From Fallopia convolvulus (lineage: Eukaryota; Streptophyta; Magnoliopsida; Caryophyllales; Polygonaceae): DNA of 64,000 bases. This document shows, piece after piece, positions 46,376-56,663 of the stretch. Position 1 is the first letter of the stretch; the number at the start of each line of letters is the position of its first letter. The notes under the pieces were generated by a model, which worked only from the letters and a program-made list of their open reading frames with translations, searched no databases and had not been told where the DNA came from. Position numbers and translations under genes: made by a program. Where the stretch lies: NCBI GenBank assembly GCA_964016875.1, contig OZ024725.1, forward strand, positions 48,529,927 to 48,593,926. Direction: 5' to 3'.

Positions 46376-47090
46376 GTGGTCCTAGACCAATCTGACCTCA
46401 AGCGGTCCGTAAAGATTGGAAAAGGCTTGGAGTTATCCATGAGAAATGAGCTGGTGAACTTCTTGGGTAAACATGTAGAATGTTTTGCTTGGTCTCATGA
46501 GGACATGGTGGGGATCGATCCGGAGATCATCACTCACAAGTTGAATGTGGATCCTAATCACCCATCTGTAAAGCAGAAAAGAAGAAAATTCGCCGCCGAG
46601 ACAAATAAGATAGCAGATGAAGAAGTGAAAAAGCTTATGGAAACTGGGAAGATCAAGGCTTGAACAAGGCTTGTCCAAAAAGTACGTAGTCGTCGTGCCA
46701 AGAAAGAATGGAAAATGGAGGATGTGCGTAGATTTTACGGATTTGAACAAGGCTTGTCCCAATGTCTCATTTCCGTTACCTCACATAGATGCCCTAGTAG
46801 ATGCTACGGCGGGCTATGAGTTGTTGACTTTCATGGGTGCTTTCAGTAGTTACAACCAGATCAGGATGGAAGAAAGCGACCAGGAGAAGACATCTTTCAT
46901 CACCAACAAGGGAACGTATTGCTACAAAGTGATGCCCTTTGGGCTGCGAAACGCCGGAGCCACGTACCAAAGGTTAGTAAATAAAATGTTCCAAGGCCAA
47001 ATCGGAGAGACTATGGAAGTATACATAGATGATATGCTCGCCAATCGAAGAAAGCTGGAGATCACAAATGTCATCTAGAGAAAACTTTTG
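46376..47090 (+). pseudogene. Tat reverse transcriptase
   Basis: The first frame (to 46663) carries 'ELVNFLGKHVECFAWSHEDM' and 'HKLNVDPNHPSVKQKRRKF'. After a stop and frame change comes 'RKNGKWRMCVDFTDLNKACP', then motif A as FMGAFSSYNQI, in which the catalytic aspartate is glycine (GGT at 46836-46838). 'KVMPFGLRNAGATYQRLVN' and motif C VYIDDMLA (about 47014-47040) follow. The enzyme would be inactive even without the frameshift. Confidence 0.9.
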
Positions 47091-48250
47091 AAATCTTGAA
47101 GCAATATAATATGAAGCTGAACCCGCAGAAGTGTACTTTCGGCGTGAAATCAGGAAAGTTCCTAGGGTATCTAGTCACCCAGAGAGGGATAGAAGCCTGC
47201 CTCGAGCAGGTTCGAGCTATAGTAACGCTGAAATCTCCTAAATGCGTGAAAGATGTTCAAAGGCTCACTGGGCAGAACGCCGCTTTGAATAGGTTCATAT
47301 CTAAATCAGCAGACCGATCTCGTCACTTTTACAAAGTACTTAGAAAGAACAAGTGCTTCCAGTGGACCGCCAGACATGAGGAGGCTTTCCAAGAGCTGAA
47401 GAAATACTTCTCTGATCCCCTAATCCTAGCAAAACCCGAAGCAGGAGAAGCTCTACCCTTATAAATGGTCGTTACCAAGCAAGCCATCAGTGGAGTGTTG
47501 GTCCGAGAACAAGACGGGCAACAGCAACCTGTATACTATGTAAGTAGGACTCTTCTGCCAGCCGAGACCCGTTACTCTTCCTTGGAAAAGTTGGTTTTAG
47601 CACTTTTCATGTTCTCCAACAAACTTCGCCCGTACTTTGAGGCACACACGATAGTGGTAAGAACCACACATCCATTGAAAATGGTCATGCATAAACCTGA
47701 ATTCACAAAAAGAATGGCTAAGTGGGCAATTCATTTCAATGGGTTCGACATTAAGCACGAGCCTAAAACTGCATTGAAGTCTCAGGCACTAGCTGACTTT
47801 ATGGTTGATTTTAGTCCTATGATGGAAGAAGGATCAGAGCCAACGGAGCTAATCACGCTAGAAGATAAGTCTCTAGTCAAATGGACCCTTCACACGGATG
47901 GCGCCTCTAACGCTGGAGGAACAGGGATAGGAGTAGTCCTAAAATCAACACAGGGGGATAAGGTGGCACAATCCGGGAGATGCACGTTCGAAGCTACGAA
48001 CAATGAAGTTGAGTACGAGGCCCTGATTTTCGGTCTGATTCTTGCCAAAGACCTGGGCATACAGCAGATAGAAGTCAATTGTGACTCATTGTTGATAGTC
48101 AACCAAGTTTTGGGGTTGTATGAAGCAAGGGATGAGAGGATGATAGCTTACCTAGATGTGGTCGAAAATCTAATTCCTCGGTTTGAGAAGATATCTTCGC
48201 ATAAATCCCAAGAGAGCAGAATGCTCAGGCAGATTCTCTCGCCCGTCTAG
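47091..48250 (+). pseudogene. Tat RNase H region (two RNase H modules)
   Basis: Starts with the RT thumb (KLNPQKCTFGVKSGKFLGYL), then a degenerate first RNase H (TKQAISGVLVREQDGQQQPV, 'YYVSRTLLPAETRY'). After a linker comes an archaeal-type RNase H: WTLHTDGASNAGGTGIGVVL, 'TNNEVEYEALIFGL' and 'VNCDSLLIVNQV', retaining D-E-D. The second module is diagnostic of the Tat lineage. The frame has a stop at 47462-47464 and ends in a frameshift near 48215. Confidence 0.9.
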
Positions 48251-48530
48251 CGTCAGCCATTGATCTTAACGAGTATCATGTAATCCCGATGATTCACATC
48301 ATGGTTCCTGCCATTAGAAAGCTCATACCGATGACGTCAAGAGACCTGATAGTATGACCAGAGACGTCTGCCTTCTCAGAACTACTTCCCATAGCGACGT
48401 CTTCATGAGTAGTGACAACGTCGACGCTAGAAGTTATCGGAACGATCCCGACCCAGATCTGCCTCTGAGTAGCTCGAGTCACGAGAGAAATCCCTTTGAA
48501 CCCTCGGAGGCCAACGAAGCACCTTAGACT

Positions 48531-49756
48531 TAGCCGTACCTGGATTGGCTAACCAGGGGAAAACTTCCAGAAGATAAAATCGAAGCTAAGTTGCTAAGGA
48601 TGAAGGCTACAAAGTTTATAGTAGAGGGCGGGAAACTGTTCCACCGGTCGATAGTGGGAACACTACAACGTTGCCTAGCCGAGGAAGGTGTCCAGAGACT
48701 TCTTGAAGAACTTCATGAGGAAGATTGTGGGAACCATACTGGAGGAAGAAGTCTATCTAACAAATCCCTTCGGCAGGGGTGGTATTGGCCTACTATGAGG
48801 GAGGATGTTGTAGACTTCTGTCGAAATGTGACGCCTACCAGAGGCATGCGCCAACCACTCACCAAACTTCTGAGCCACTCTATCCCACACTGATGCCATG
48901 GCCCTTTATGCGATGGGGGATGGACATAGTCGGGAAGTTACCCCCTTCGTTCGGACAGAGAGTATTCTTCCTCGCAATGACCGATTACTTCTCTAAGTGG
49001 ATCGAGGTTGAAGCTTATCGAGAGATCAAGGATAAACAGGTGAACTCTTTCATCATCAGGAATATCCTCTGCCGCTTCGGGGTACCCTCAGAGTTTGTGT
49101 GTGACAATGGATATCAGTTCATAAGCCAGAGGACTAGAGACTTTTGTAGTCGTTGGAAAATACACCTAGTCACCTCAGCACCCGGTTTTCCCAATCAAAT
49201 GGGCAGGCTGAGGCTAAAAAAAGGTGACCATAAATAATTTGAAGAAGAGTCTTGCAAAAGTTAAAGGAAATTGGTTGACGAGCTCCCTTACGTCCTTTGG
49301 GCCGATCGAACGACGCCAAAAGTAGCGACCGGTCAGTCTCCTTTCTTGTTAACGGACGGATGTGAAGCAGTCATTCCCGCCGAAATTCTCATCCTAACTA
49401 CTTGCACTAGCTTTTTGACCAAAGAACAGAATCATCTGGAGCTGTCGGCTGACTTGGACACTTCTGGTGAGCTTCGCGACCAAGCCCGATTACGCCTAGC
49501 TAGACAACAACAATAAGTCACTCGGAGCTACAACCAAAACATTAGGATCCAGACTTTTCGAGTCGGAGACTTGGTACTACGAAAAGTCTTTGAAAATACC
49601 CACGAAACCAAATCAGGTAAGCTAGCCCCAACATGGGAAGGACCCTACAAGATAACAGGGATCGTCGGACAATGCACATACCAACTGGAATCCAAAGACG
49701 GAGAAGCCATCCGAAGAAGCTGGAAAGTGATACATTTGAAGAAGTATCACTTCTAA
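48531..49756 (+). pseudogene. Tat integrase
   Basis: The zinc-binding module 'CGNHTGGRSLSNKSLRQGWYW' lies at 48727-48789. The final cysteine of the HHCC motif is tyrosine (TAC at 48836-48838) and a one-base shift precedes it. The core has the first aspartate in 'RWGMDIVGKLP' and the second in 'FVCDNGYQFIS'. The segment with the catalytic glutamate is in another frame because of a shift near 49190. The C-terminal part has 'LPYVLWADRTTPKVATGQSP', 'AVIPAEI', 'VGDLVLRKV' and 'KLAPTWEGPYKITGI', ending at TAA 49754. There is no chromodomain, as expected for Tat. Confidence 0.9.
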
Positions 49757-50496
49757 GGGAAGCCTTCCTTTATCGAAACGTAAACTTCTCTTGGACTCCC
49801 GACAGAAGGTTTCTCCGCCAGACACTCGAGGTCATCCAACCATAGTTATTATCTTGCCTTTGCTCTAAGTTCATCCTTTTCATAGTGCGTTTGTGATCAA
49901 CTTGTTTGTGTGAACAGTTCCTTGTTGTGTGACTTCTATGTTATGGTTTTTCGTTGAATGAATGACATTTGCATGCGTCATTACTTGATCACATTTATTT
50001 CCTTTTTTGCATGAGAAGAAGTGTTAAAACAAAAGCATATTTAATTCATTATCATGTAGAATACATCATACAATCGAACACAAGTCCAAACAGTAGAGGT
50101 AACTAGTCCTAGACTAAAGACGTACTTAATCGACCGAACTTCCCAAGCGCGAGTCCCAACGTGATACTCGTCACCTGCCTGGAAACCTCCTTCGATAAGC
50201 GCAGATTCCACCCGTGACCAAAGACTTCTGCAGGAGTCCTCGTCTTGAAGCCTTCAGTCCGAAGCATCCGTGCGTCCTGAAAACCCTGCACATAAAGGAA
50301 GGACAATACCAAGCAAAAATACACAAGAAAGAAAGTGTGCATGCACCAAAAACATCTACTTTCTCTTCCTAAGGAAGAGAAGTTGTCCACTTAACGGACA
50401 AATATTGTTCGTGGCCCCTAAATGGCCCATACATACCAATAACAATTTGTTCAAAAAAAACCACCACAAAAAAATCTTTTACAAGGGCTCGCGGCC
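49757..50496 (+). other. Tat 3' non-coding region
   Basis: After the integrase stop there is no plus-strand ORF. A minus-strand open frame of 93 codons (50109-50390) has no recognisable content. Long 3' regions with antisense frames are usual in Tat elements. Confidence 0.6.
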
Positions 50497-50817
50497 CTAA
50501 TCTTCATCTTTGTCGGAAGTGCCCCTTAGTTGCTCCGATGCGTCTGTTGAAAACCCATCCAGCCCATTGCCTTGGTCAAGTGTGACGCCCACGCTCGGAT
50601 CACGATCACCGCCATCTTCCTCCGCGTCAAGAGAGGCGAAAAGCTCATCGCTGGAGTCGGCTGTTCTCGGGGATAGCAATCATGAAAGGACACAATCTTA
50701 GCATCCAAGTCCCAGTCTGAATGCTGACCAACCACGAATTGTTTGATTGTTTCCACCCTAGACATCATCGAGTAGTAGGCTTCGATCTCGCCATCCTCCT
50801 TAATAATTCTCCTATTC
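50497..50817 (-). pseudogene. antisense ORF in the Tat 3' region, N-terminally truncated
   Basis: The minus-strand frame has ATG at 50768. It is open further upstream to the insertion border at 50817, where it reads IIKEDGEIEAYYSMMS before MSRVETIKQFVVGQHSDWDL. It therefore probably lost its true start when the LTR at 50818 inserted. Extra antisense ORFs between pol and the 3' LTR are known in Tat-lineage elements; their function is unknown. The C-terminal half looks shifted (unrelated basic residues after about residue 35). Confidence 0.5.
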
Positions 50818-52196
50818 TGTAATAACTATGGTTTTTAAGGATATTTTTGAATTTTTCTCGGATATCCTTCTAACCTCTTTGTCCGTTTTAACGCTTAATC
50901 CAATACTTTTGTGGGAATTTAAATCCTAGAAAATTTTCGTGATATCCTAAAATCATAAAGAAATGATTTTATGGATCGGTGTGAATTCTAAGATTTTTCA
51001 GTGGAAAAAGAATATTTATTGGATAAGCCGTCTTTTTAATTATGTATTGTAAAGGATTTAAAATACGAAACGAAAGCCTTAAAAATTGAAGGTACCATGA
51101 TAAAATCATGGAAAATTGATTTTATTGGTCTAAATAATTTACGGGACGTTTTCCGTTTAGTAAGTTTTTCCACCCGAGGTACATAATTTTACCGCTTTAA
51201 CGTGAATCCCGTTCCGAGACGGGTTATGGTTTTATAAACCGCCTCTTCTTTGCCTTATTGAGGAAAGAACCAGAGAGAAAGAATCAGAAACTCGAACTTG
51301 TGAAAAAAAACAGAGGAAGGGAGATAGAGCCGATTAGGACGGAACGACGGACTGGGAAAGGATTCTACACCGCCGGCTGCCTTCCTCTTCTCCTCCGCCT
51401 TCTCTGCCCCATCCACCACCCTCTCCTCCGCCTTCTCTTCTTCCTCTCTATGTTTTGTTGGGCGCTGCTGCTGCAAAAAGGAGACAAAACCAACGAGAGA
51501 ATCAGGAAGAATGCCAGGCTTGGGAAGAACCGGGCAACACCCTTACCGCCGGCGATCACCAGCTCCTCCGACCACCACCCACCGTGAGGGCCACAACCGG
51601 GCAACACCCAGCCACCCTTGGGCTTGGGAATCGAGCCACTATTGTGCCAAACGAGCCATAGGCTCAAGTGAAGGTCATTACGATCGAAATTAGCGATTTG
51701 GTTACGGAGCCACCGTAAGGACCTTTCGGTTCCACTTTGCTAATTAAATTTATGGTTTTTATAATCTTAACGTTATTACGGTCCCACAGGTTCAAACCCC
51801 TCGAGAAACGGACGTCAGGATCTTCAGTTATAGCGAATACAAGTTTTGACACCGATTGGCAGGTAAAGGACTTCGGATAATTACTCGGGATTCGTTATTA
51901 ATCCATAAAATCCGAGTTTTGGTCACCTTAAGGAGCTGTTATTGATGAACACTTTTTGTTTAGAATGTTGTTTCAAAAGTGAAGCGGATAATTAGTTATA
52001 ATTTCGCCAAGATGGCTCCTTAAAGCCTGATAGCTAAGCATTAATTATAAATCGATATACGGAAATCAAGTCGTTTATTGATTAGGAAGTTGTAGAATTT
52101 GAGTATACAACTAAGAAGTGTATCCGTGAGCTCGTTGTTGAGAAATCGTTTTGTTATATTTGGCAAAAGGTTGATAAAGATTACTGTTGGAATCAC
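50818..52196 (+). mobile_element. unclassified LTR (gypsy-like), right end truncated
   Basis: Starts tgtaataactatgg, has a TATA-like ttttataaacc at 51230-51240, a GC-rich segment (51360-51640) and then AT-rich DNA. There is no coding homology. It cuts the Tat 3' region on its left and is joined on its right to a minus-strand copia fragment. Confidence 0.45.
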
Positions 52197-52880
52197 TAAG
52201 AACGTTGAGCAAACTTGTCAATGTCAGCAAAAACAAATCCTGTAATCAAGAGATCATCATCATAAACCAGAATGTCGAGAACACTTGAACCATGACGGCT
52301 GACAAAAAGAGAAGCGTCATAACGGTAGGCATGAAAGCCGTGTGCAACAATTTGGTGAACCAAGCCCGAGGAGCCTGTTTCAAACCATATAGAGCTTTCC
52401 GAAGCAAAAAGATATGATTAGGATAAAGCGGATCAGTGAAACCCGGAGGTTGCGCCATGTAAACAGCTCAGAGAGATATTTATTGAGAAAAGCATTATTG
52501 ATGTCAACTTGCGGAATTGGCCAAGAATGCTACAAAGCAATTGATAGAACAATACGAATAGTTGTAGGCTTAATATCTAGACTGAAAGTGTCAATGTAAT
52601 CAACACCCTCCTCCTGATTGTAGCCTTTGTCCACTAAACGCGCTTTGTAGCGCTCAATCGAACCATCTGCCTTTCGTTTGACCTTGTAAACCTATTTACA
52701 GCCAACAATGATAGTATTACAAGGACGGGGTACAATTGTCCAAGTCCTATTACGTAAAAGGGCATAATATTCATTTTGCATAGCATTTTTCCATTCAGGA
52801 AATTTGGAGGCTTGAAGAAAGGTTTTAGGCTCAGCGTATAGGTAAGAAAAATAAGGTAAAGAGTGTTTTGTGTAGTTGAA
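52197..52880 (-). pseudogene. copia reverse transcriptase fragment
   Basis: On the minus strand and across frames it reads 'KNAMQNEYYALLRNRTWTIV', 'KADGSIERYKARLV', 'GYNQEEGVDYIDTFS', 'VDINNAFLN', 'MAQPPGF' and 'ALYGLKQAPRAWF'. The catalytic YVDD appears as YDDD (about 52250-52262). The fragment ends abruptly at 52197. It lacks the rest of pol and any LTR. Confidence 0.88.
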
Positions 52881-52913
52881 AGATATCGGTTTAAGGTTAT
52901 TTGTTTTAGAGTA

Positions 52914-53580
52914 TGATGAAAGGATCGATGGTATAGATAATGATGCAAAGAGATCGCCGAAGAGTGGATGGAAATCTTCACTTGGTTCGAAGGTGGTGGA
53001 GCTCGGTGGCTGAATTTTGCCTGGGATAAAAAGGGTAGATCTCCCTCTTTCGGACTCGGAATTGGGTGATTCTAAATCCCAAAGTTATATCTTTGAGTCT
53101 AATTTAACCCCTCAAAATTTCAGAATTAGATGATAAGTGGTTCGAGATTTATTGCTCTTGAATTGACAAGGCTGCATAACAAGATCCTCTCTTGGACGAG
53201 TGGTGATGGAGAAGGTTCAAATGGAGGTGGATTGATGAAAATGTTGGATATGGATGTTTCCCTTGGATATGACTCACCAAGAAAAACAAACTAAGGTTGA
53301 GAGATTGTCAGATATTACGCACCAACAATCAAGCAACGAGATTCTTGAAAGAAAATGCAAGAAAAACTAGATTGAAAACAAGAGAGGGCAATTTCATCGT
53401 TCAAGTCTTAAGGGAAAATGGAGGCATGGAACGAAATTATAACCTAGGTTTCATGCCTCACCTAATCAGCCATAACTCCCAAGGAAATTACAAAATAAAC
53501 CCCATAATTTCAAGAAACACAACTAATTGTCCTTAATCGCAAAAGAGTCAACTCGAACCAAGAGTCATAAAGAGACTCCA
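52914..53580 (-). repeat. 3' LTR of the deleted gypsy element
   Basis: On the minus strand it starts tggagtctctttatgactc after the purine-rich gtgaaggtgaaggt and ends in tca. It matches 55925-56596 throughout with scattered substitutions. The exact TG start is inferred. Confidence 0.75.
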
Positions 53581-53959
53581 ACCTTCACCTTCACTAACCA
53601 AAGTCCAACTTATGAGCCATGATCTCCTCCTCGATCTTATCAAGCATTTCCCTAGCATGTGCTCGATTTATGCTCCCAAGATAGAGTGCGACACCTTGAC
53701 TTGGCTTCTTAGCGCCTTGAACACTGGCCTTGGTTACTTGTCCAAGAGAAGACCCTCTCTTGTCGTGCAAATTGGACTGGTCATTAGAGCGGGATTCTTC
53801 ACTCAAAACATGGTACCGGGGATTCCAAGACTTGGTAGAGGGCTTGGTAGAAGGCTTGATAGAAGAACTCACATCATCATCATCCCCTTTAAAAGGGTTC
53901 GTCCACGAACCCAGTTGACCTACAAAATAAGTCAACACACAAACCTCCTTTCCAAGCAC
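53581..53959 (-). pseudogene. gypsy pol C-terminal end
   Basis: The minus-strand frame has an acidic segment 'LGSWTNPFKGDDDDVSSS', several S/T-P-S-T repeats, and a tail 'SINRAHAREMLDKIEEEIM' corresponding to the 'GP.TRARAK..' end of many gypsy polyproteins. It stops just before the polypurine tract. Confidence 0.6.
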
Positions 53960-54183
53960 AAGCTACGCCACTTTTCTTTGTAATCCTATTTGTATTGTAC
54001 ATGAAAAAGATATCCAAAGTATGAGAATAATTCAGCCAAGATGTCAAGTTATGAGATAAAAGTAAGGAAGAAGTGTTACTTCCTCGAATGGCATGCACAC
54101 CATAGCTTGGGACAGTTTTTCAGCTCCGAACTTTTCAAGGTCGTTCTCTTAGCTCCTAACTCCAAATTGAGTGATTCTAAGTC

Positions 54184-54786
54184 CTAGATTGAGCTAAAGG
54201 AGTATACTTTATTTCTTCCAAATTTGAGCATTATTCGACCACTGAGTTGCATACTACACCATTTTTGCCTAGGTGGTGCAGATTTATCCGAGAAGAAGGT
54301 TTCACTTTCCTCTTTTGGTTTGGCCAAAAATAGGGGCGTAGAGGGGCTGCCTATGGCTAGATTCTTGTCCTTCTTTTCCTCTCGATGAGCAAGCTTCTTC
54401 CTTTTCTCCTTGGCTGCGTAATCCAACATTATCTCATGGGAAGACATCGGGTGCAAAATCACCTTCTTTCCCTCCATTTGGAAGTGGTATTCGTTGGATA
54501 TTCCATCATGGATTGCTCCCTTGTCAAATTTCCAAGGGTGTCCCAATAGTAGATGACAAGCGGTCATCGGGACAATGTCACACTCCACCTCATCCTTGTA
54601 TGGCCCTATAGAGAAAGAAATACGAGCCCTCTCCTTGACTTGGATAGGGGCGTTAGAGTTCAACCAACACAAAGGGTAAGGTAAAGGTTGAGGAGGAGTA
54701 CTCAAAGAAAACCTATCCATCACCTCTTGACTAATATTATTGCAACGTGAACCGCTATCAATAATCACACTACATACCTTATCCAC
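54184..54786 (-). pseudogene. gypsy retropepsin fragment
   Basis: The active site VIIDSGSRCNNIS (D-S-G) lies at about 54739-54777 and 'CHLLLGHPWKFDKGAIHDG' further on; both are typical of gypsy proteases. A lysine-rich linker follows (KEKRKKLAHREEKKDK) and then the frame leaves known homology. The reading continues upstream of the first methionine, so the ATG at 54786 is not the true start of the polyprotein. Confidence 0.85.
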
Positions 54787-55090
54787 GATCTTAAGTGTGA
54801 AATATAACTTCCCATTGACTAGGCTTGGTAGTATTCTCCGTCATGAAGAGTGTTCATGGGACCAACAAGCACTCTCCATCATCTCGTGTCTTCTTGAGCT
54901 CCCCCTCTTGAGGCACTTTATTCCACTCGTCTAGCCCTAGGATTCGGCTCTCCAAAGCATCAAAACTTGCCTCCATGGCTTGAAAAGCTTGTTGTAGGGA
55001 CCTAAGCATCGCCTTCACTGAGTCTCCTCATCGGCCTTTTGTTTGTCTTTTTCATCACCTACACTTTTCATCTCAACAAACCAAGTAAAA
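54787..55090 (-). pseudogene. gypsy gag N-terminus remnant
   Basis: The minus strand carries a short 'MKSVGDEKDKQKADEETQ' start and, in another frame, 'QAMEASFDALESRILGLDEW', resembling the coiled-coil start of gypsy gag. The core of gag and the zinc knuckle are missing; the sequence then passes directly to protease. Confidence 0.5.
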
Positions 55091-55326
55091 AGCAAGGGTA
55101 TAGAGTGCACTTCAATTAATCACCAAAACTTGCTCGAGATGGAAAATCGACCAGTTGCAAGTAGGAAAAGGACAACAAAAGAAAACAAGAGGAACTACAC
55201 ACTACACACTTGTCAAAAGGAACAACACTAGGATGCTAATAAACACCAAGAACAATCAAGCATCAAGTAAAGAAAAGATTTAGGCCTTTTCTAGGCTCCA
55301 CATTTGGACTACTCTTTCCGTGCCCA

Positions 55327-55428
55327 ACCCCTTATTAGCTTTACGCCGCCAACAAGGTTTTTCTAGCCTCGTTTCTTTTTTTGTGTCTGGCCCCTTATTA
55401 GCTTTACGTCTCCGGCAAGGTTTTTCTA
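55327..55428. repeat. two-copy tandem repeat, about 62-bp period
   Basis: ccccttattagctttacg followed by caaggtttttcta occurs at about 55327-55363 and 55390-55428. It lies in the untranslated leader of the deleted gypsy element. Confidence 0.8.
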
Positions 55429-55909
55429 ATTTATTTTTTAAAAAAAATCTTCCAAAGAGAATTAGACAACAAACAAGCAAGACGTTCCGTCTTGGTGTCG
55501 TTCCCGTATCCTAGCACCGAACCACTCAACAAACATGCAATGAACAAGAGGGAAGGTTTTAGACACTCAAATCCCTATGTTTTTCAGCACAAAATTCAGT
55601 AAGGAAGTATTCAAACAAGCTCTTAATTGAAGGGTTTAAACAAGGAGTAAAGACAACCCTTCAACTACTCACACAAACGAAAACCCTTTGGTGTTCTTCA
55701 CCATTGTTTTCGTGGAGATTTTTCAGCCATGGATCTCTCGAAATTCGACCTAAAACAAATACTAATCAAGGTCAAAAAATACATACACACAAAAGCAAGA
55801 GCCAATGATTCACTCGCACAAGACACAAGATAGAAATCGATCAAGATATTACTTGCAACGAGTGGACAACCAAGTTCGACACAAGGTTTAGATGGAGATA
55901 CCTTAGAAA

Positions 55910-55922
55910 GGCTATGATACCA
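55910..55922 (-). promoter_or_regulatory. primer-binding site (iMet-like) of the deleted gypsy element
   Basis: On the minus strand tggtatcatagcc lies two bases after the 5' LTR end. It differs from the initiator-Met site at one position (TGGTATCAGAGCC). Confidence 0.8.
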
Positions 55923-55924
55923 CT

Positions 55925-56596
55925 TGATTAAAAGATCAATGGTGTAGATTATGGTGCGAAGAGATAGCCGAAGAGTGAACGAAAATCTCCACTTGGTTCA
56001 AAGGTGGTGGAGCTCGGTGCCTGAATTTCATCTAGGATAAAAAAGGGTAGATCTCCCTTGTTCGGATTCGGAATTGGGTGATTCCAAAGCCCAGAGTTAG
56101 ATCTGTGAGTCTAGTTTAACCCCTCATAATGTAAGATCTAGATGATAAGTGGCTCTAGATTTATGGCTCTTGCACTGACAAGGCTGTAGAACAAGATCCT
56201 CTCTTGGACGAGTGGTGATGGAGAAGGTTCGAATGGAGGTGGATTGATGAAAATGTTGGATATGGATTTTTTCCTTGGATATGAATCACCAAGAACAAAA
56301 AACTAAGGCTGAGAGACCGTCGGATATTACGCAACAACAATCAAGCAACAAGATTCTTGAAAGAAAATGCAAGAAAAACTAGCTTGAAAACAAGTAAAGA
56401 GAGAGCAATTTCATCGTTCAAGTCTTAAGGAAAAATGGAGGCATGGAACAAAATTATAACCTAGGTTTCACGCCTCACCTAATCAGCCACAACTCCCAAG
56501 TAAATTACAAAAATAAACCACATAATTTCAAGAAACACTACTAATTGTCCTTAATCGCAAAATAGTCACCGAACCAAGAGTCATAAAGAGACTCCA
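55925..56596 (-). repeat. 5' LTR of the deleted gypsy element
   Basis: 672-bp partner of 52914-53580, in the same orientation. Confidence 0.78.
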
Positions 56597-56663
56597 ACCT
56601 TCACCTTCACTAACCAAAGTCCAACTTATGAGCCATGATCTTCTCCTCATTCTTGTCAAGCAT
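56597..56663 (-). other. pol-end remnant of a second tandem gypsy copy
   Basis: Matches 53581-53650 (polypurine tract plus the last pol codons), then breaks off at 56663 where another LTR begins. Confidence 0.7.

Larger units (their letters stand above)
15156..50817 (+). mobile_element. Tat-lineage Ty3/gypsy retrotransposon (heavily nested, 3' end missing)
   Basis: The parts in order are: split 5' LTR (15156-15291 and 34702-35046), primer site (35050), gag (35124-36179 and 45102-45693), protease, RT, two RNase H modules, integrase (to 49756), and a 3' non-coding region with an antisense ORF (to 50817). The second, archaeal-type RNase H marks the Tat lineage. A LINE interrupts the LTR and a LARD-like element interrupts gag, each with a readable target duplication. 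No 3' LTR beginning tgttaggccc is present downstream; the element ends where another LTR begins at 50818. All domains carry stops, frameshifts or active-site changes. Confidence 0.85.
52914..56596 (-). mobile_element. internally deleted minus-strand Ty3/gypsy element
   Basis: LTRs of 667 and 672 bp enclose 2.3 kb. The primer site next to the 5' LTR is iMet-like. Only a gag N-terminus, a protease and a short pol C-terminus remain; RT, RNase H and integrase are absent. The sequence right of the 5' LTR (56597-56663) is again the end of pol, so this was part of an LTR-sharing tandem of two copies. Confidence 0.75.

Noticed and set aside
51258..51667. overlapping ORFs on both strands in the LTR at 50818
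   Set aside because: Several frames are open only because of local GC content. None shows domain-like sequence.
53297..53536. small ORF in the deleted gypsy LTR
   Set aside because: It lies within an LTR, is not kept intact in the partner LTR, and has no motif.
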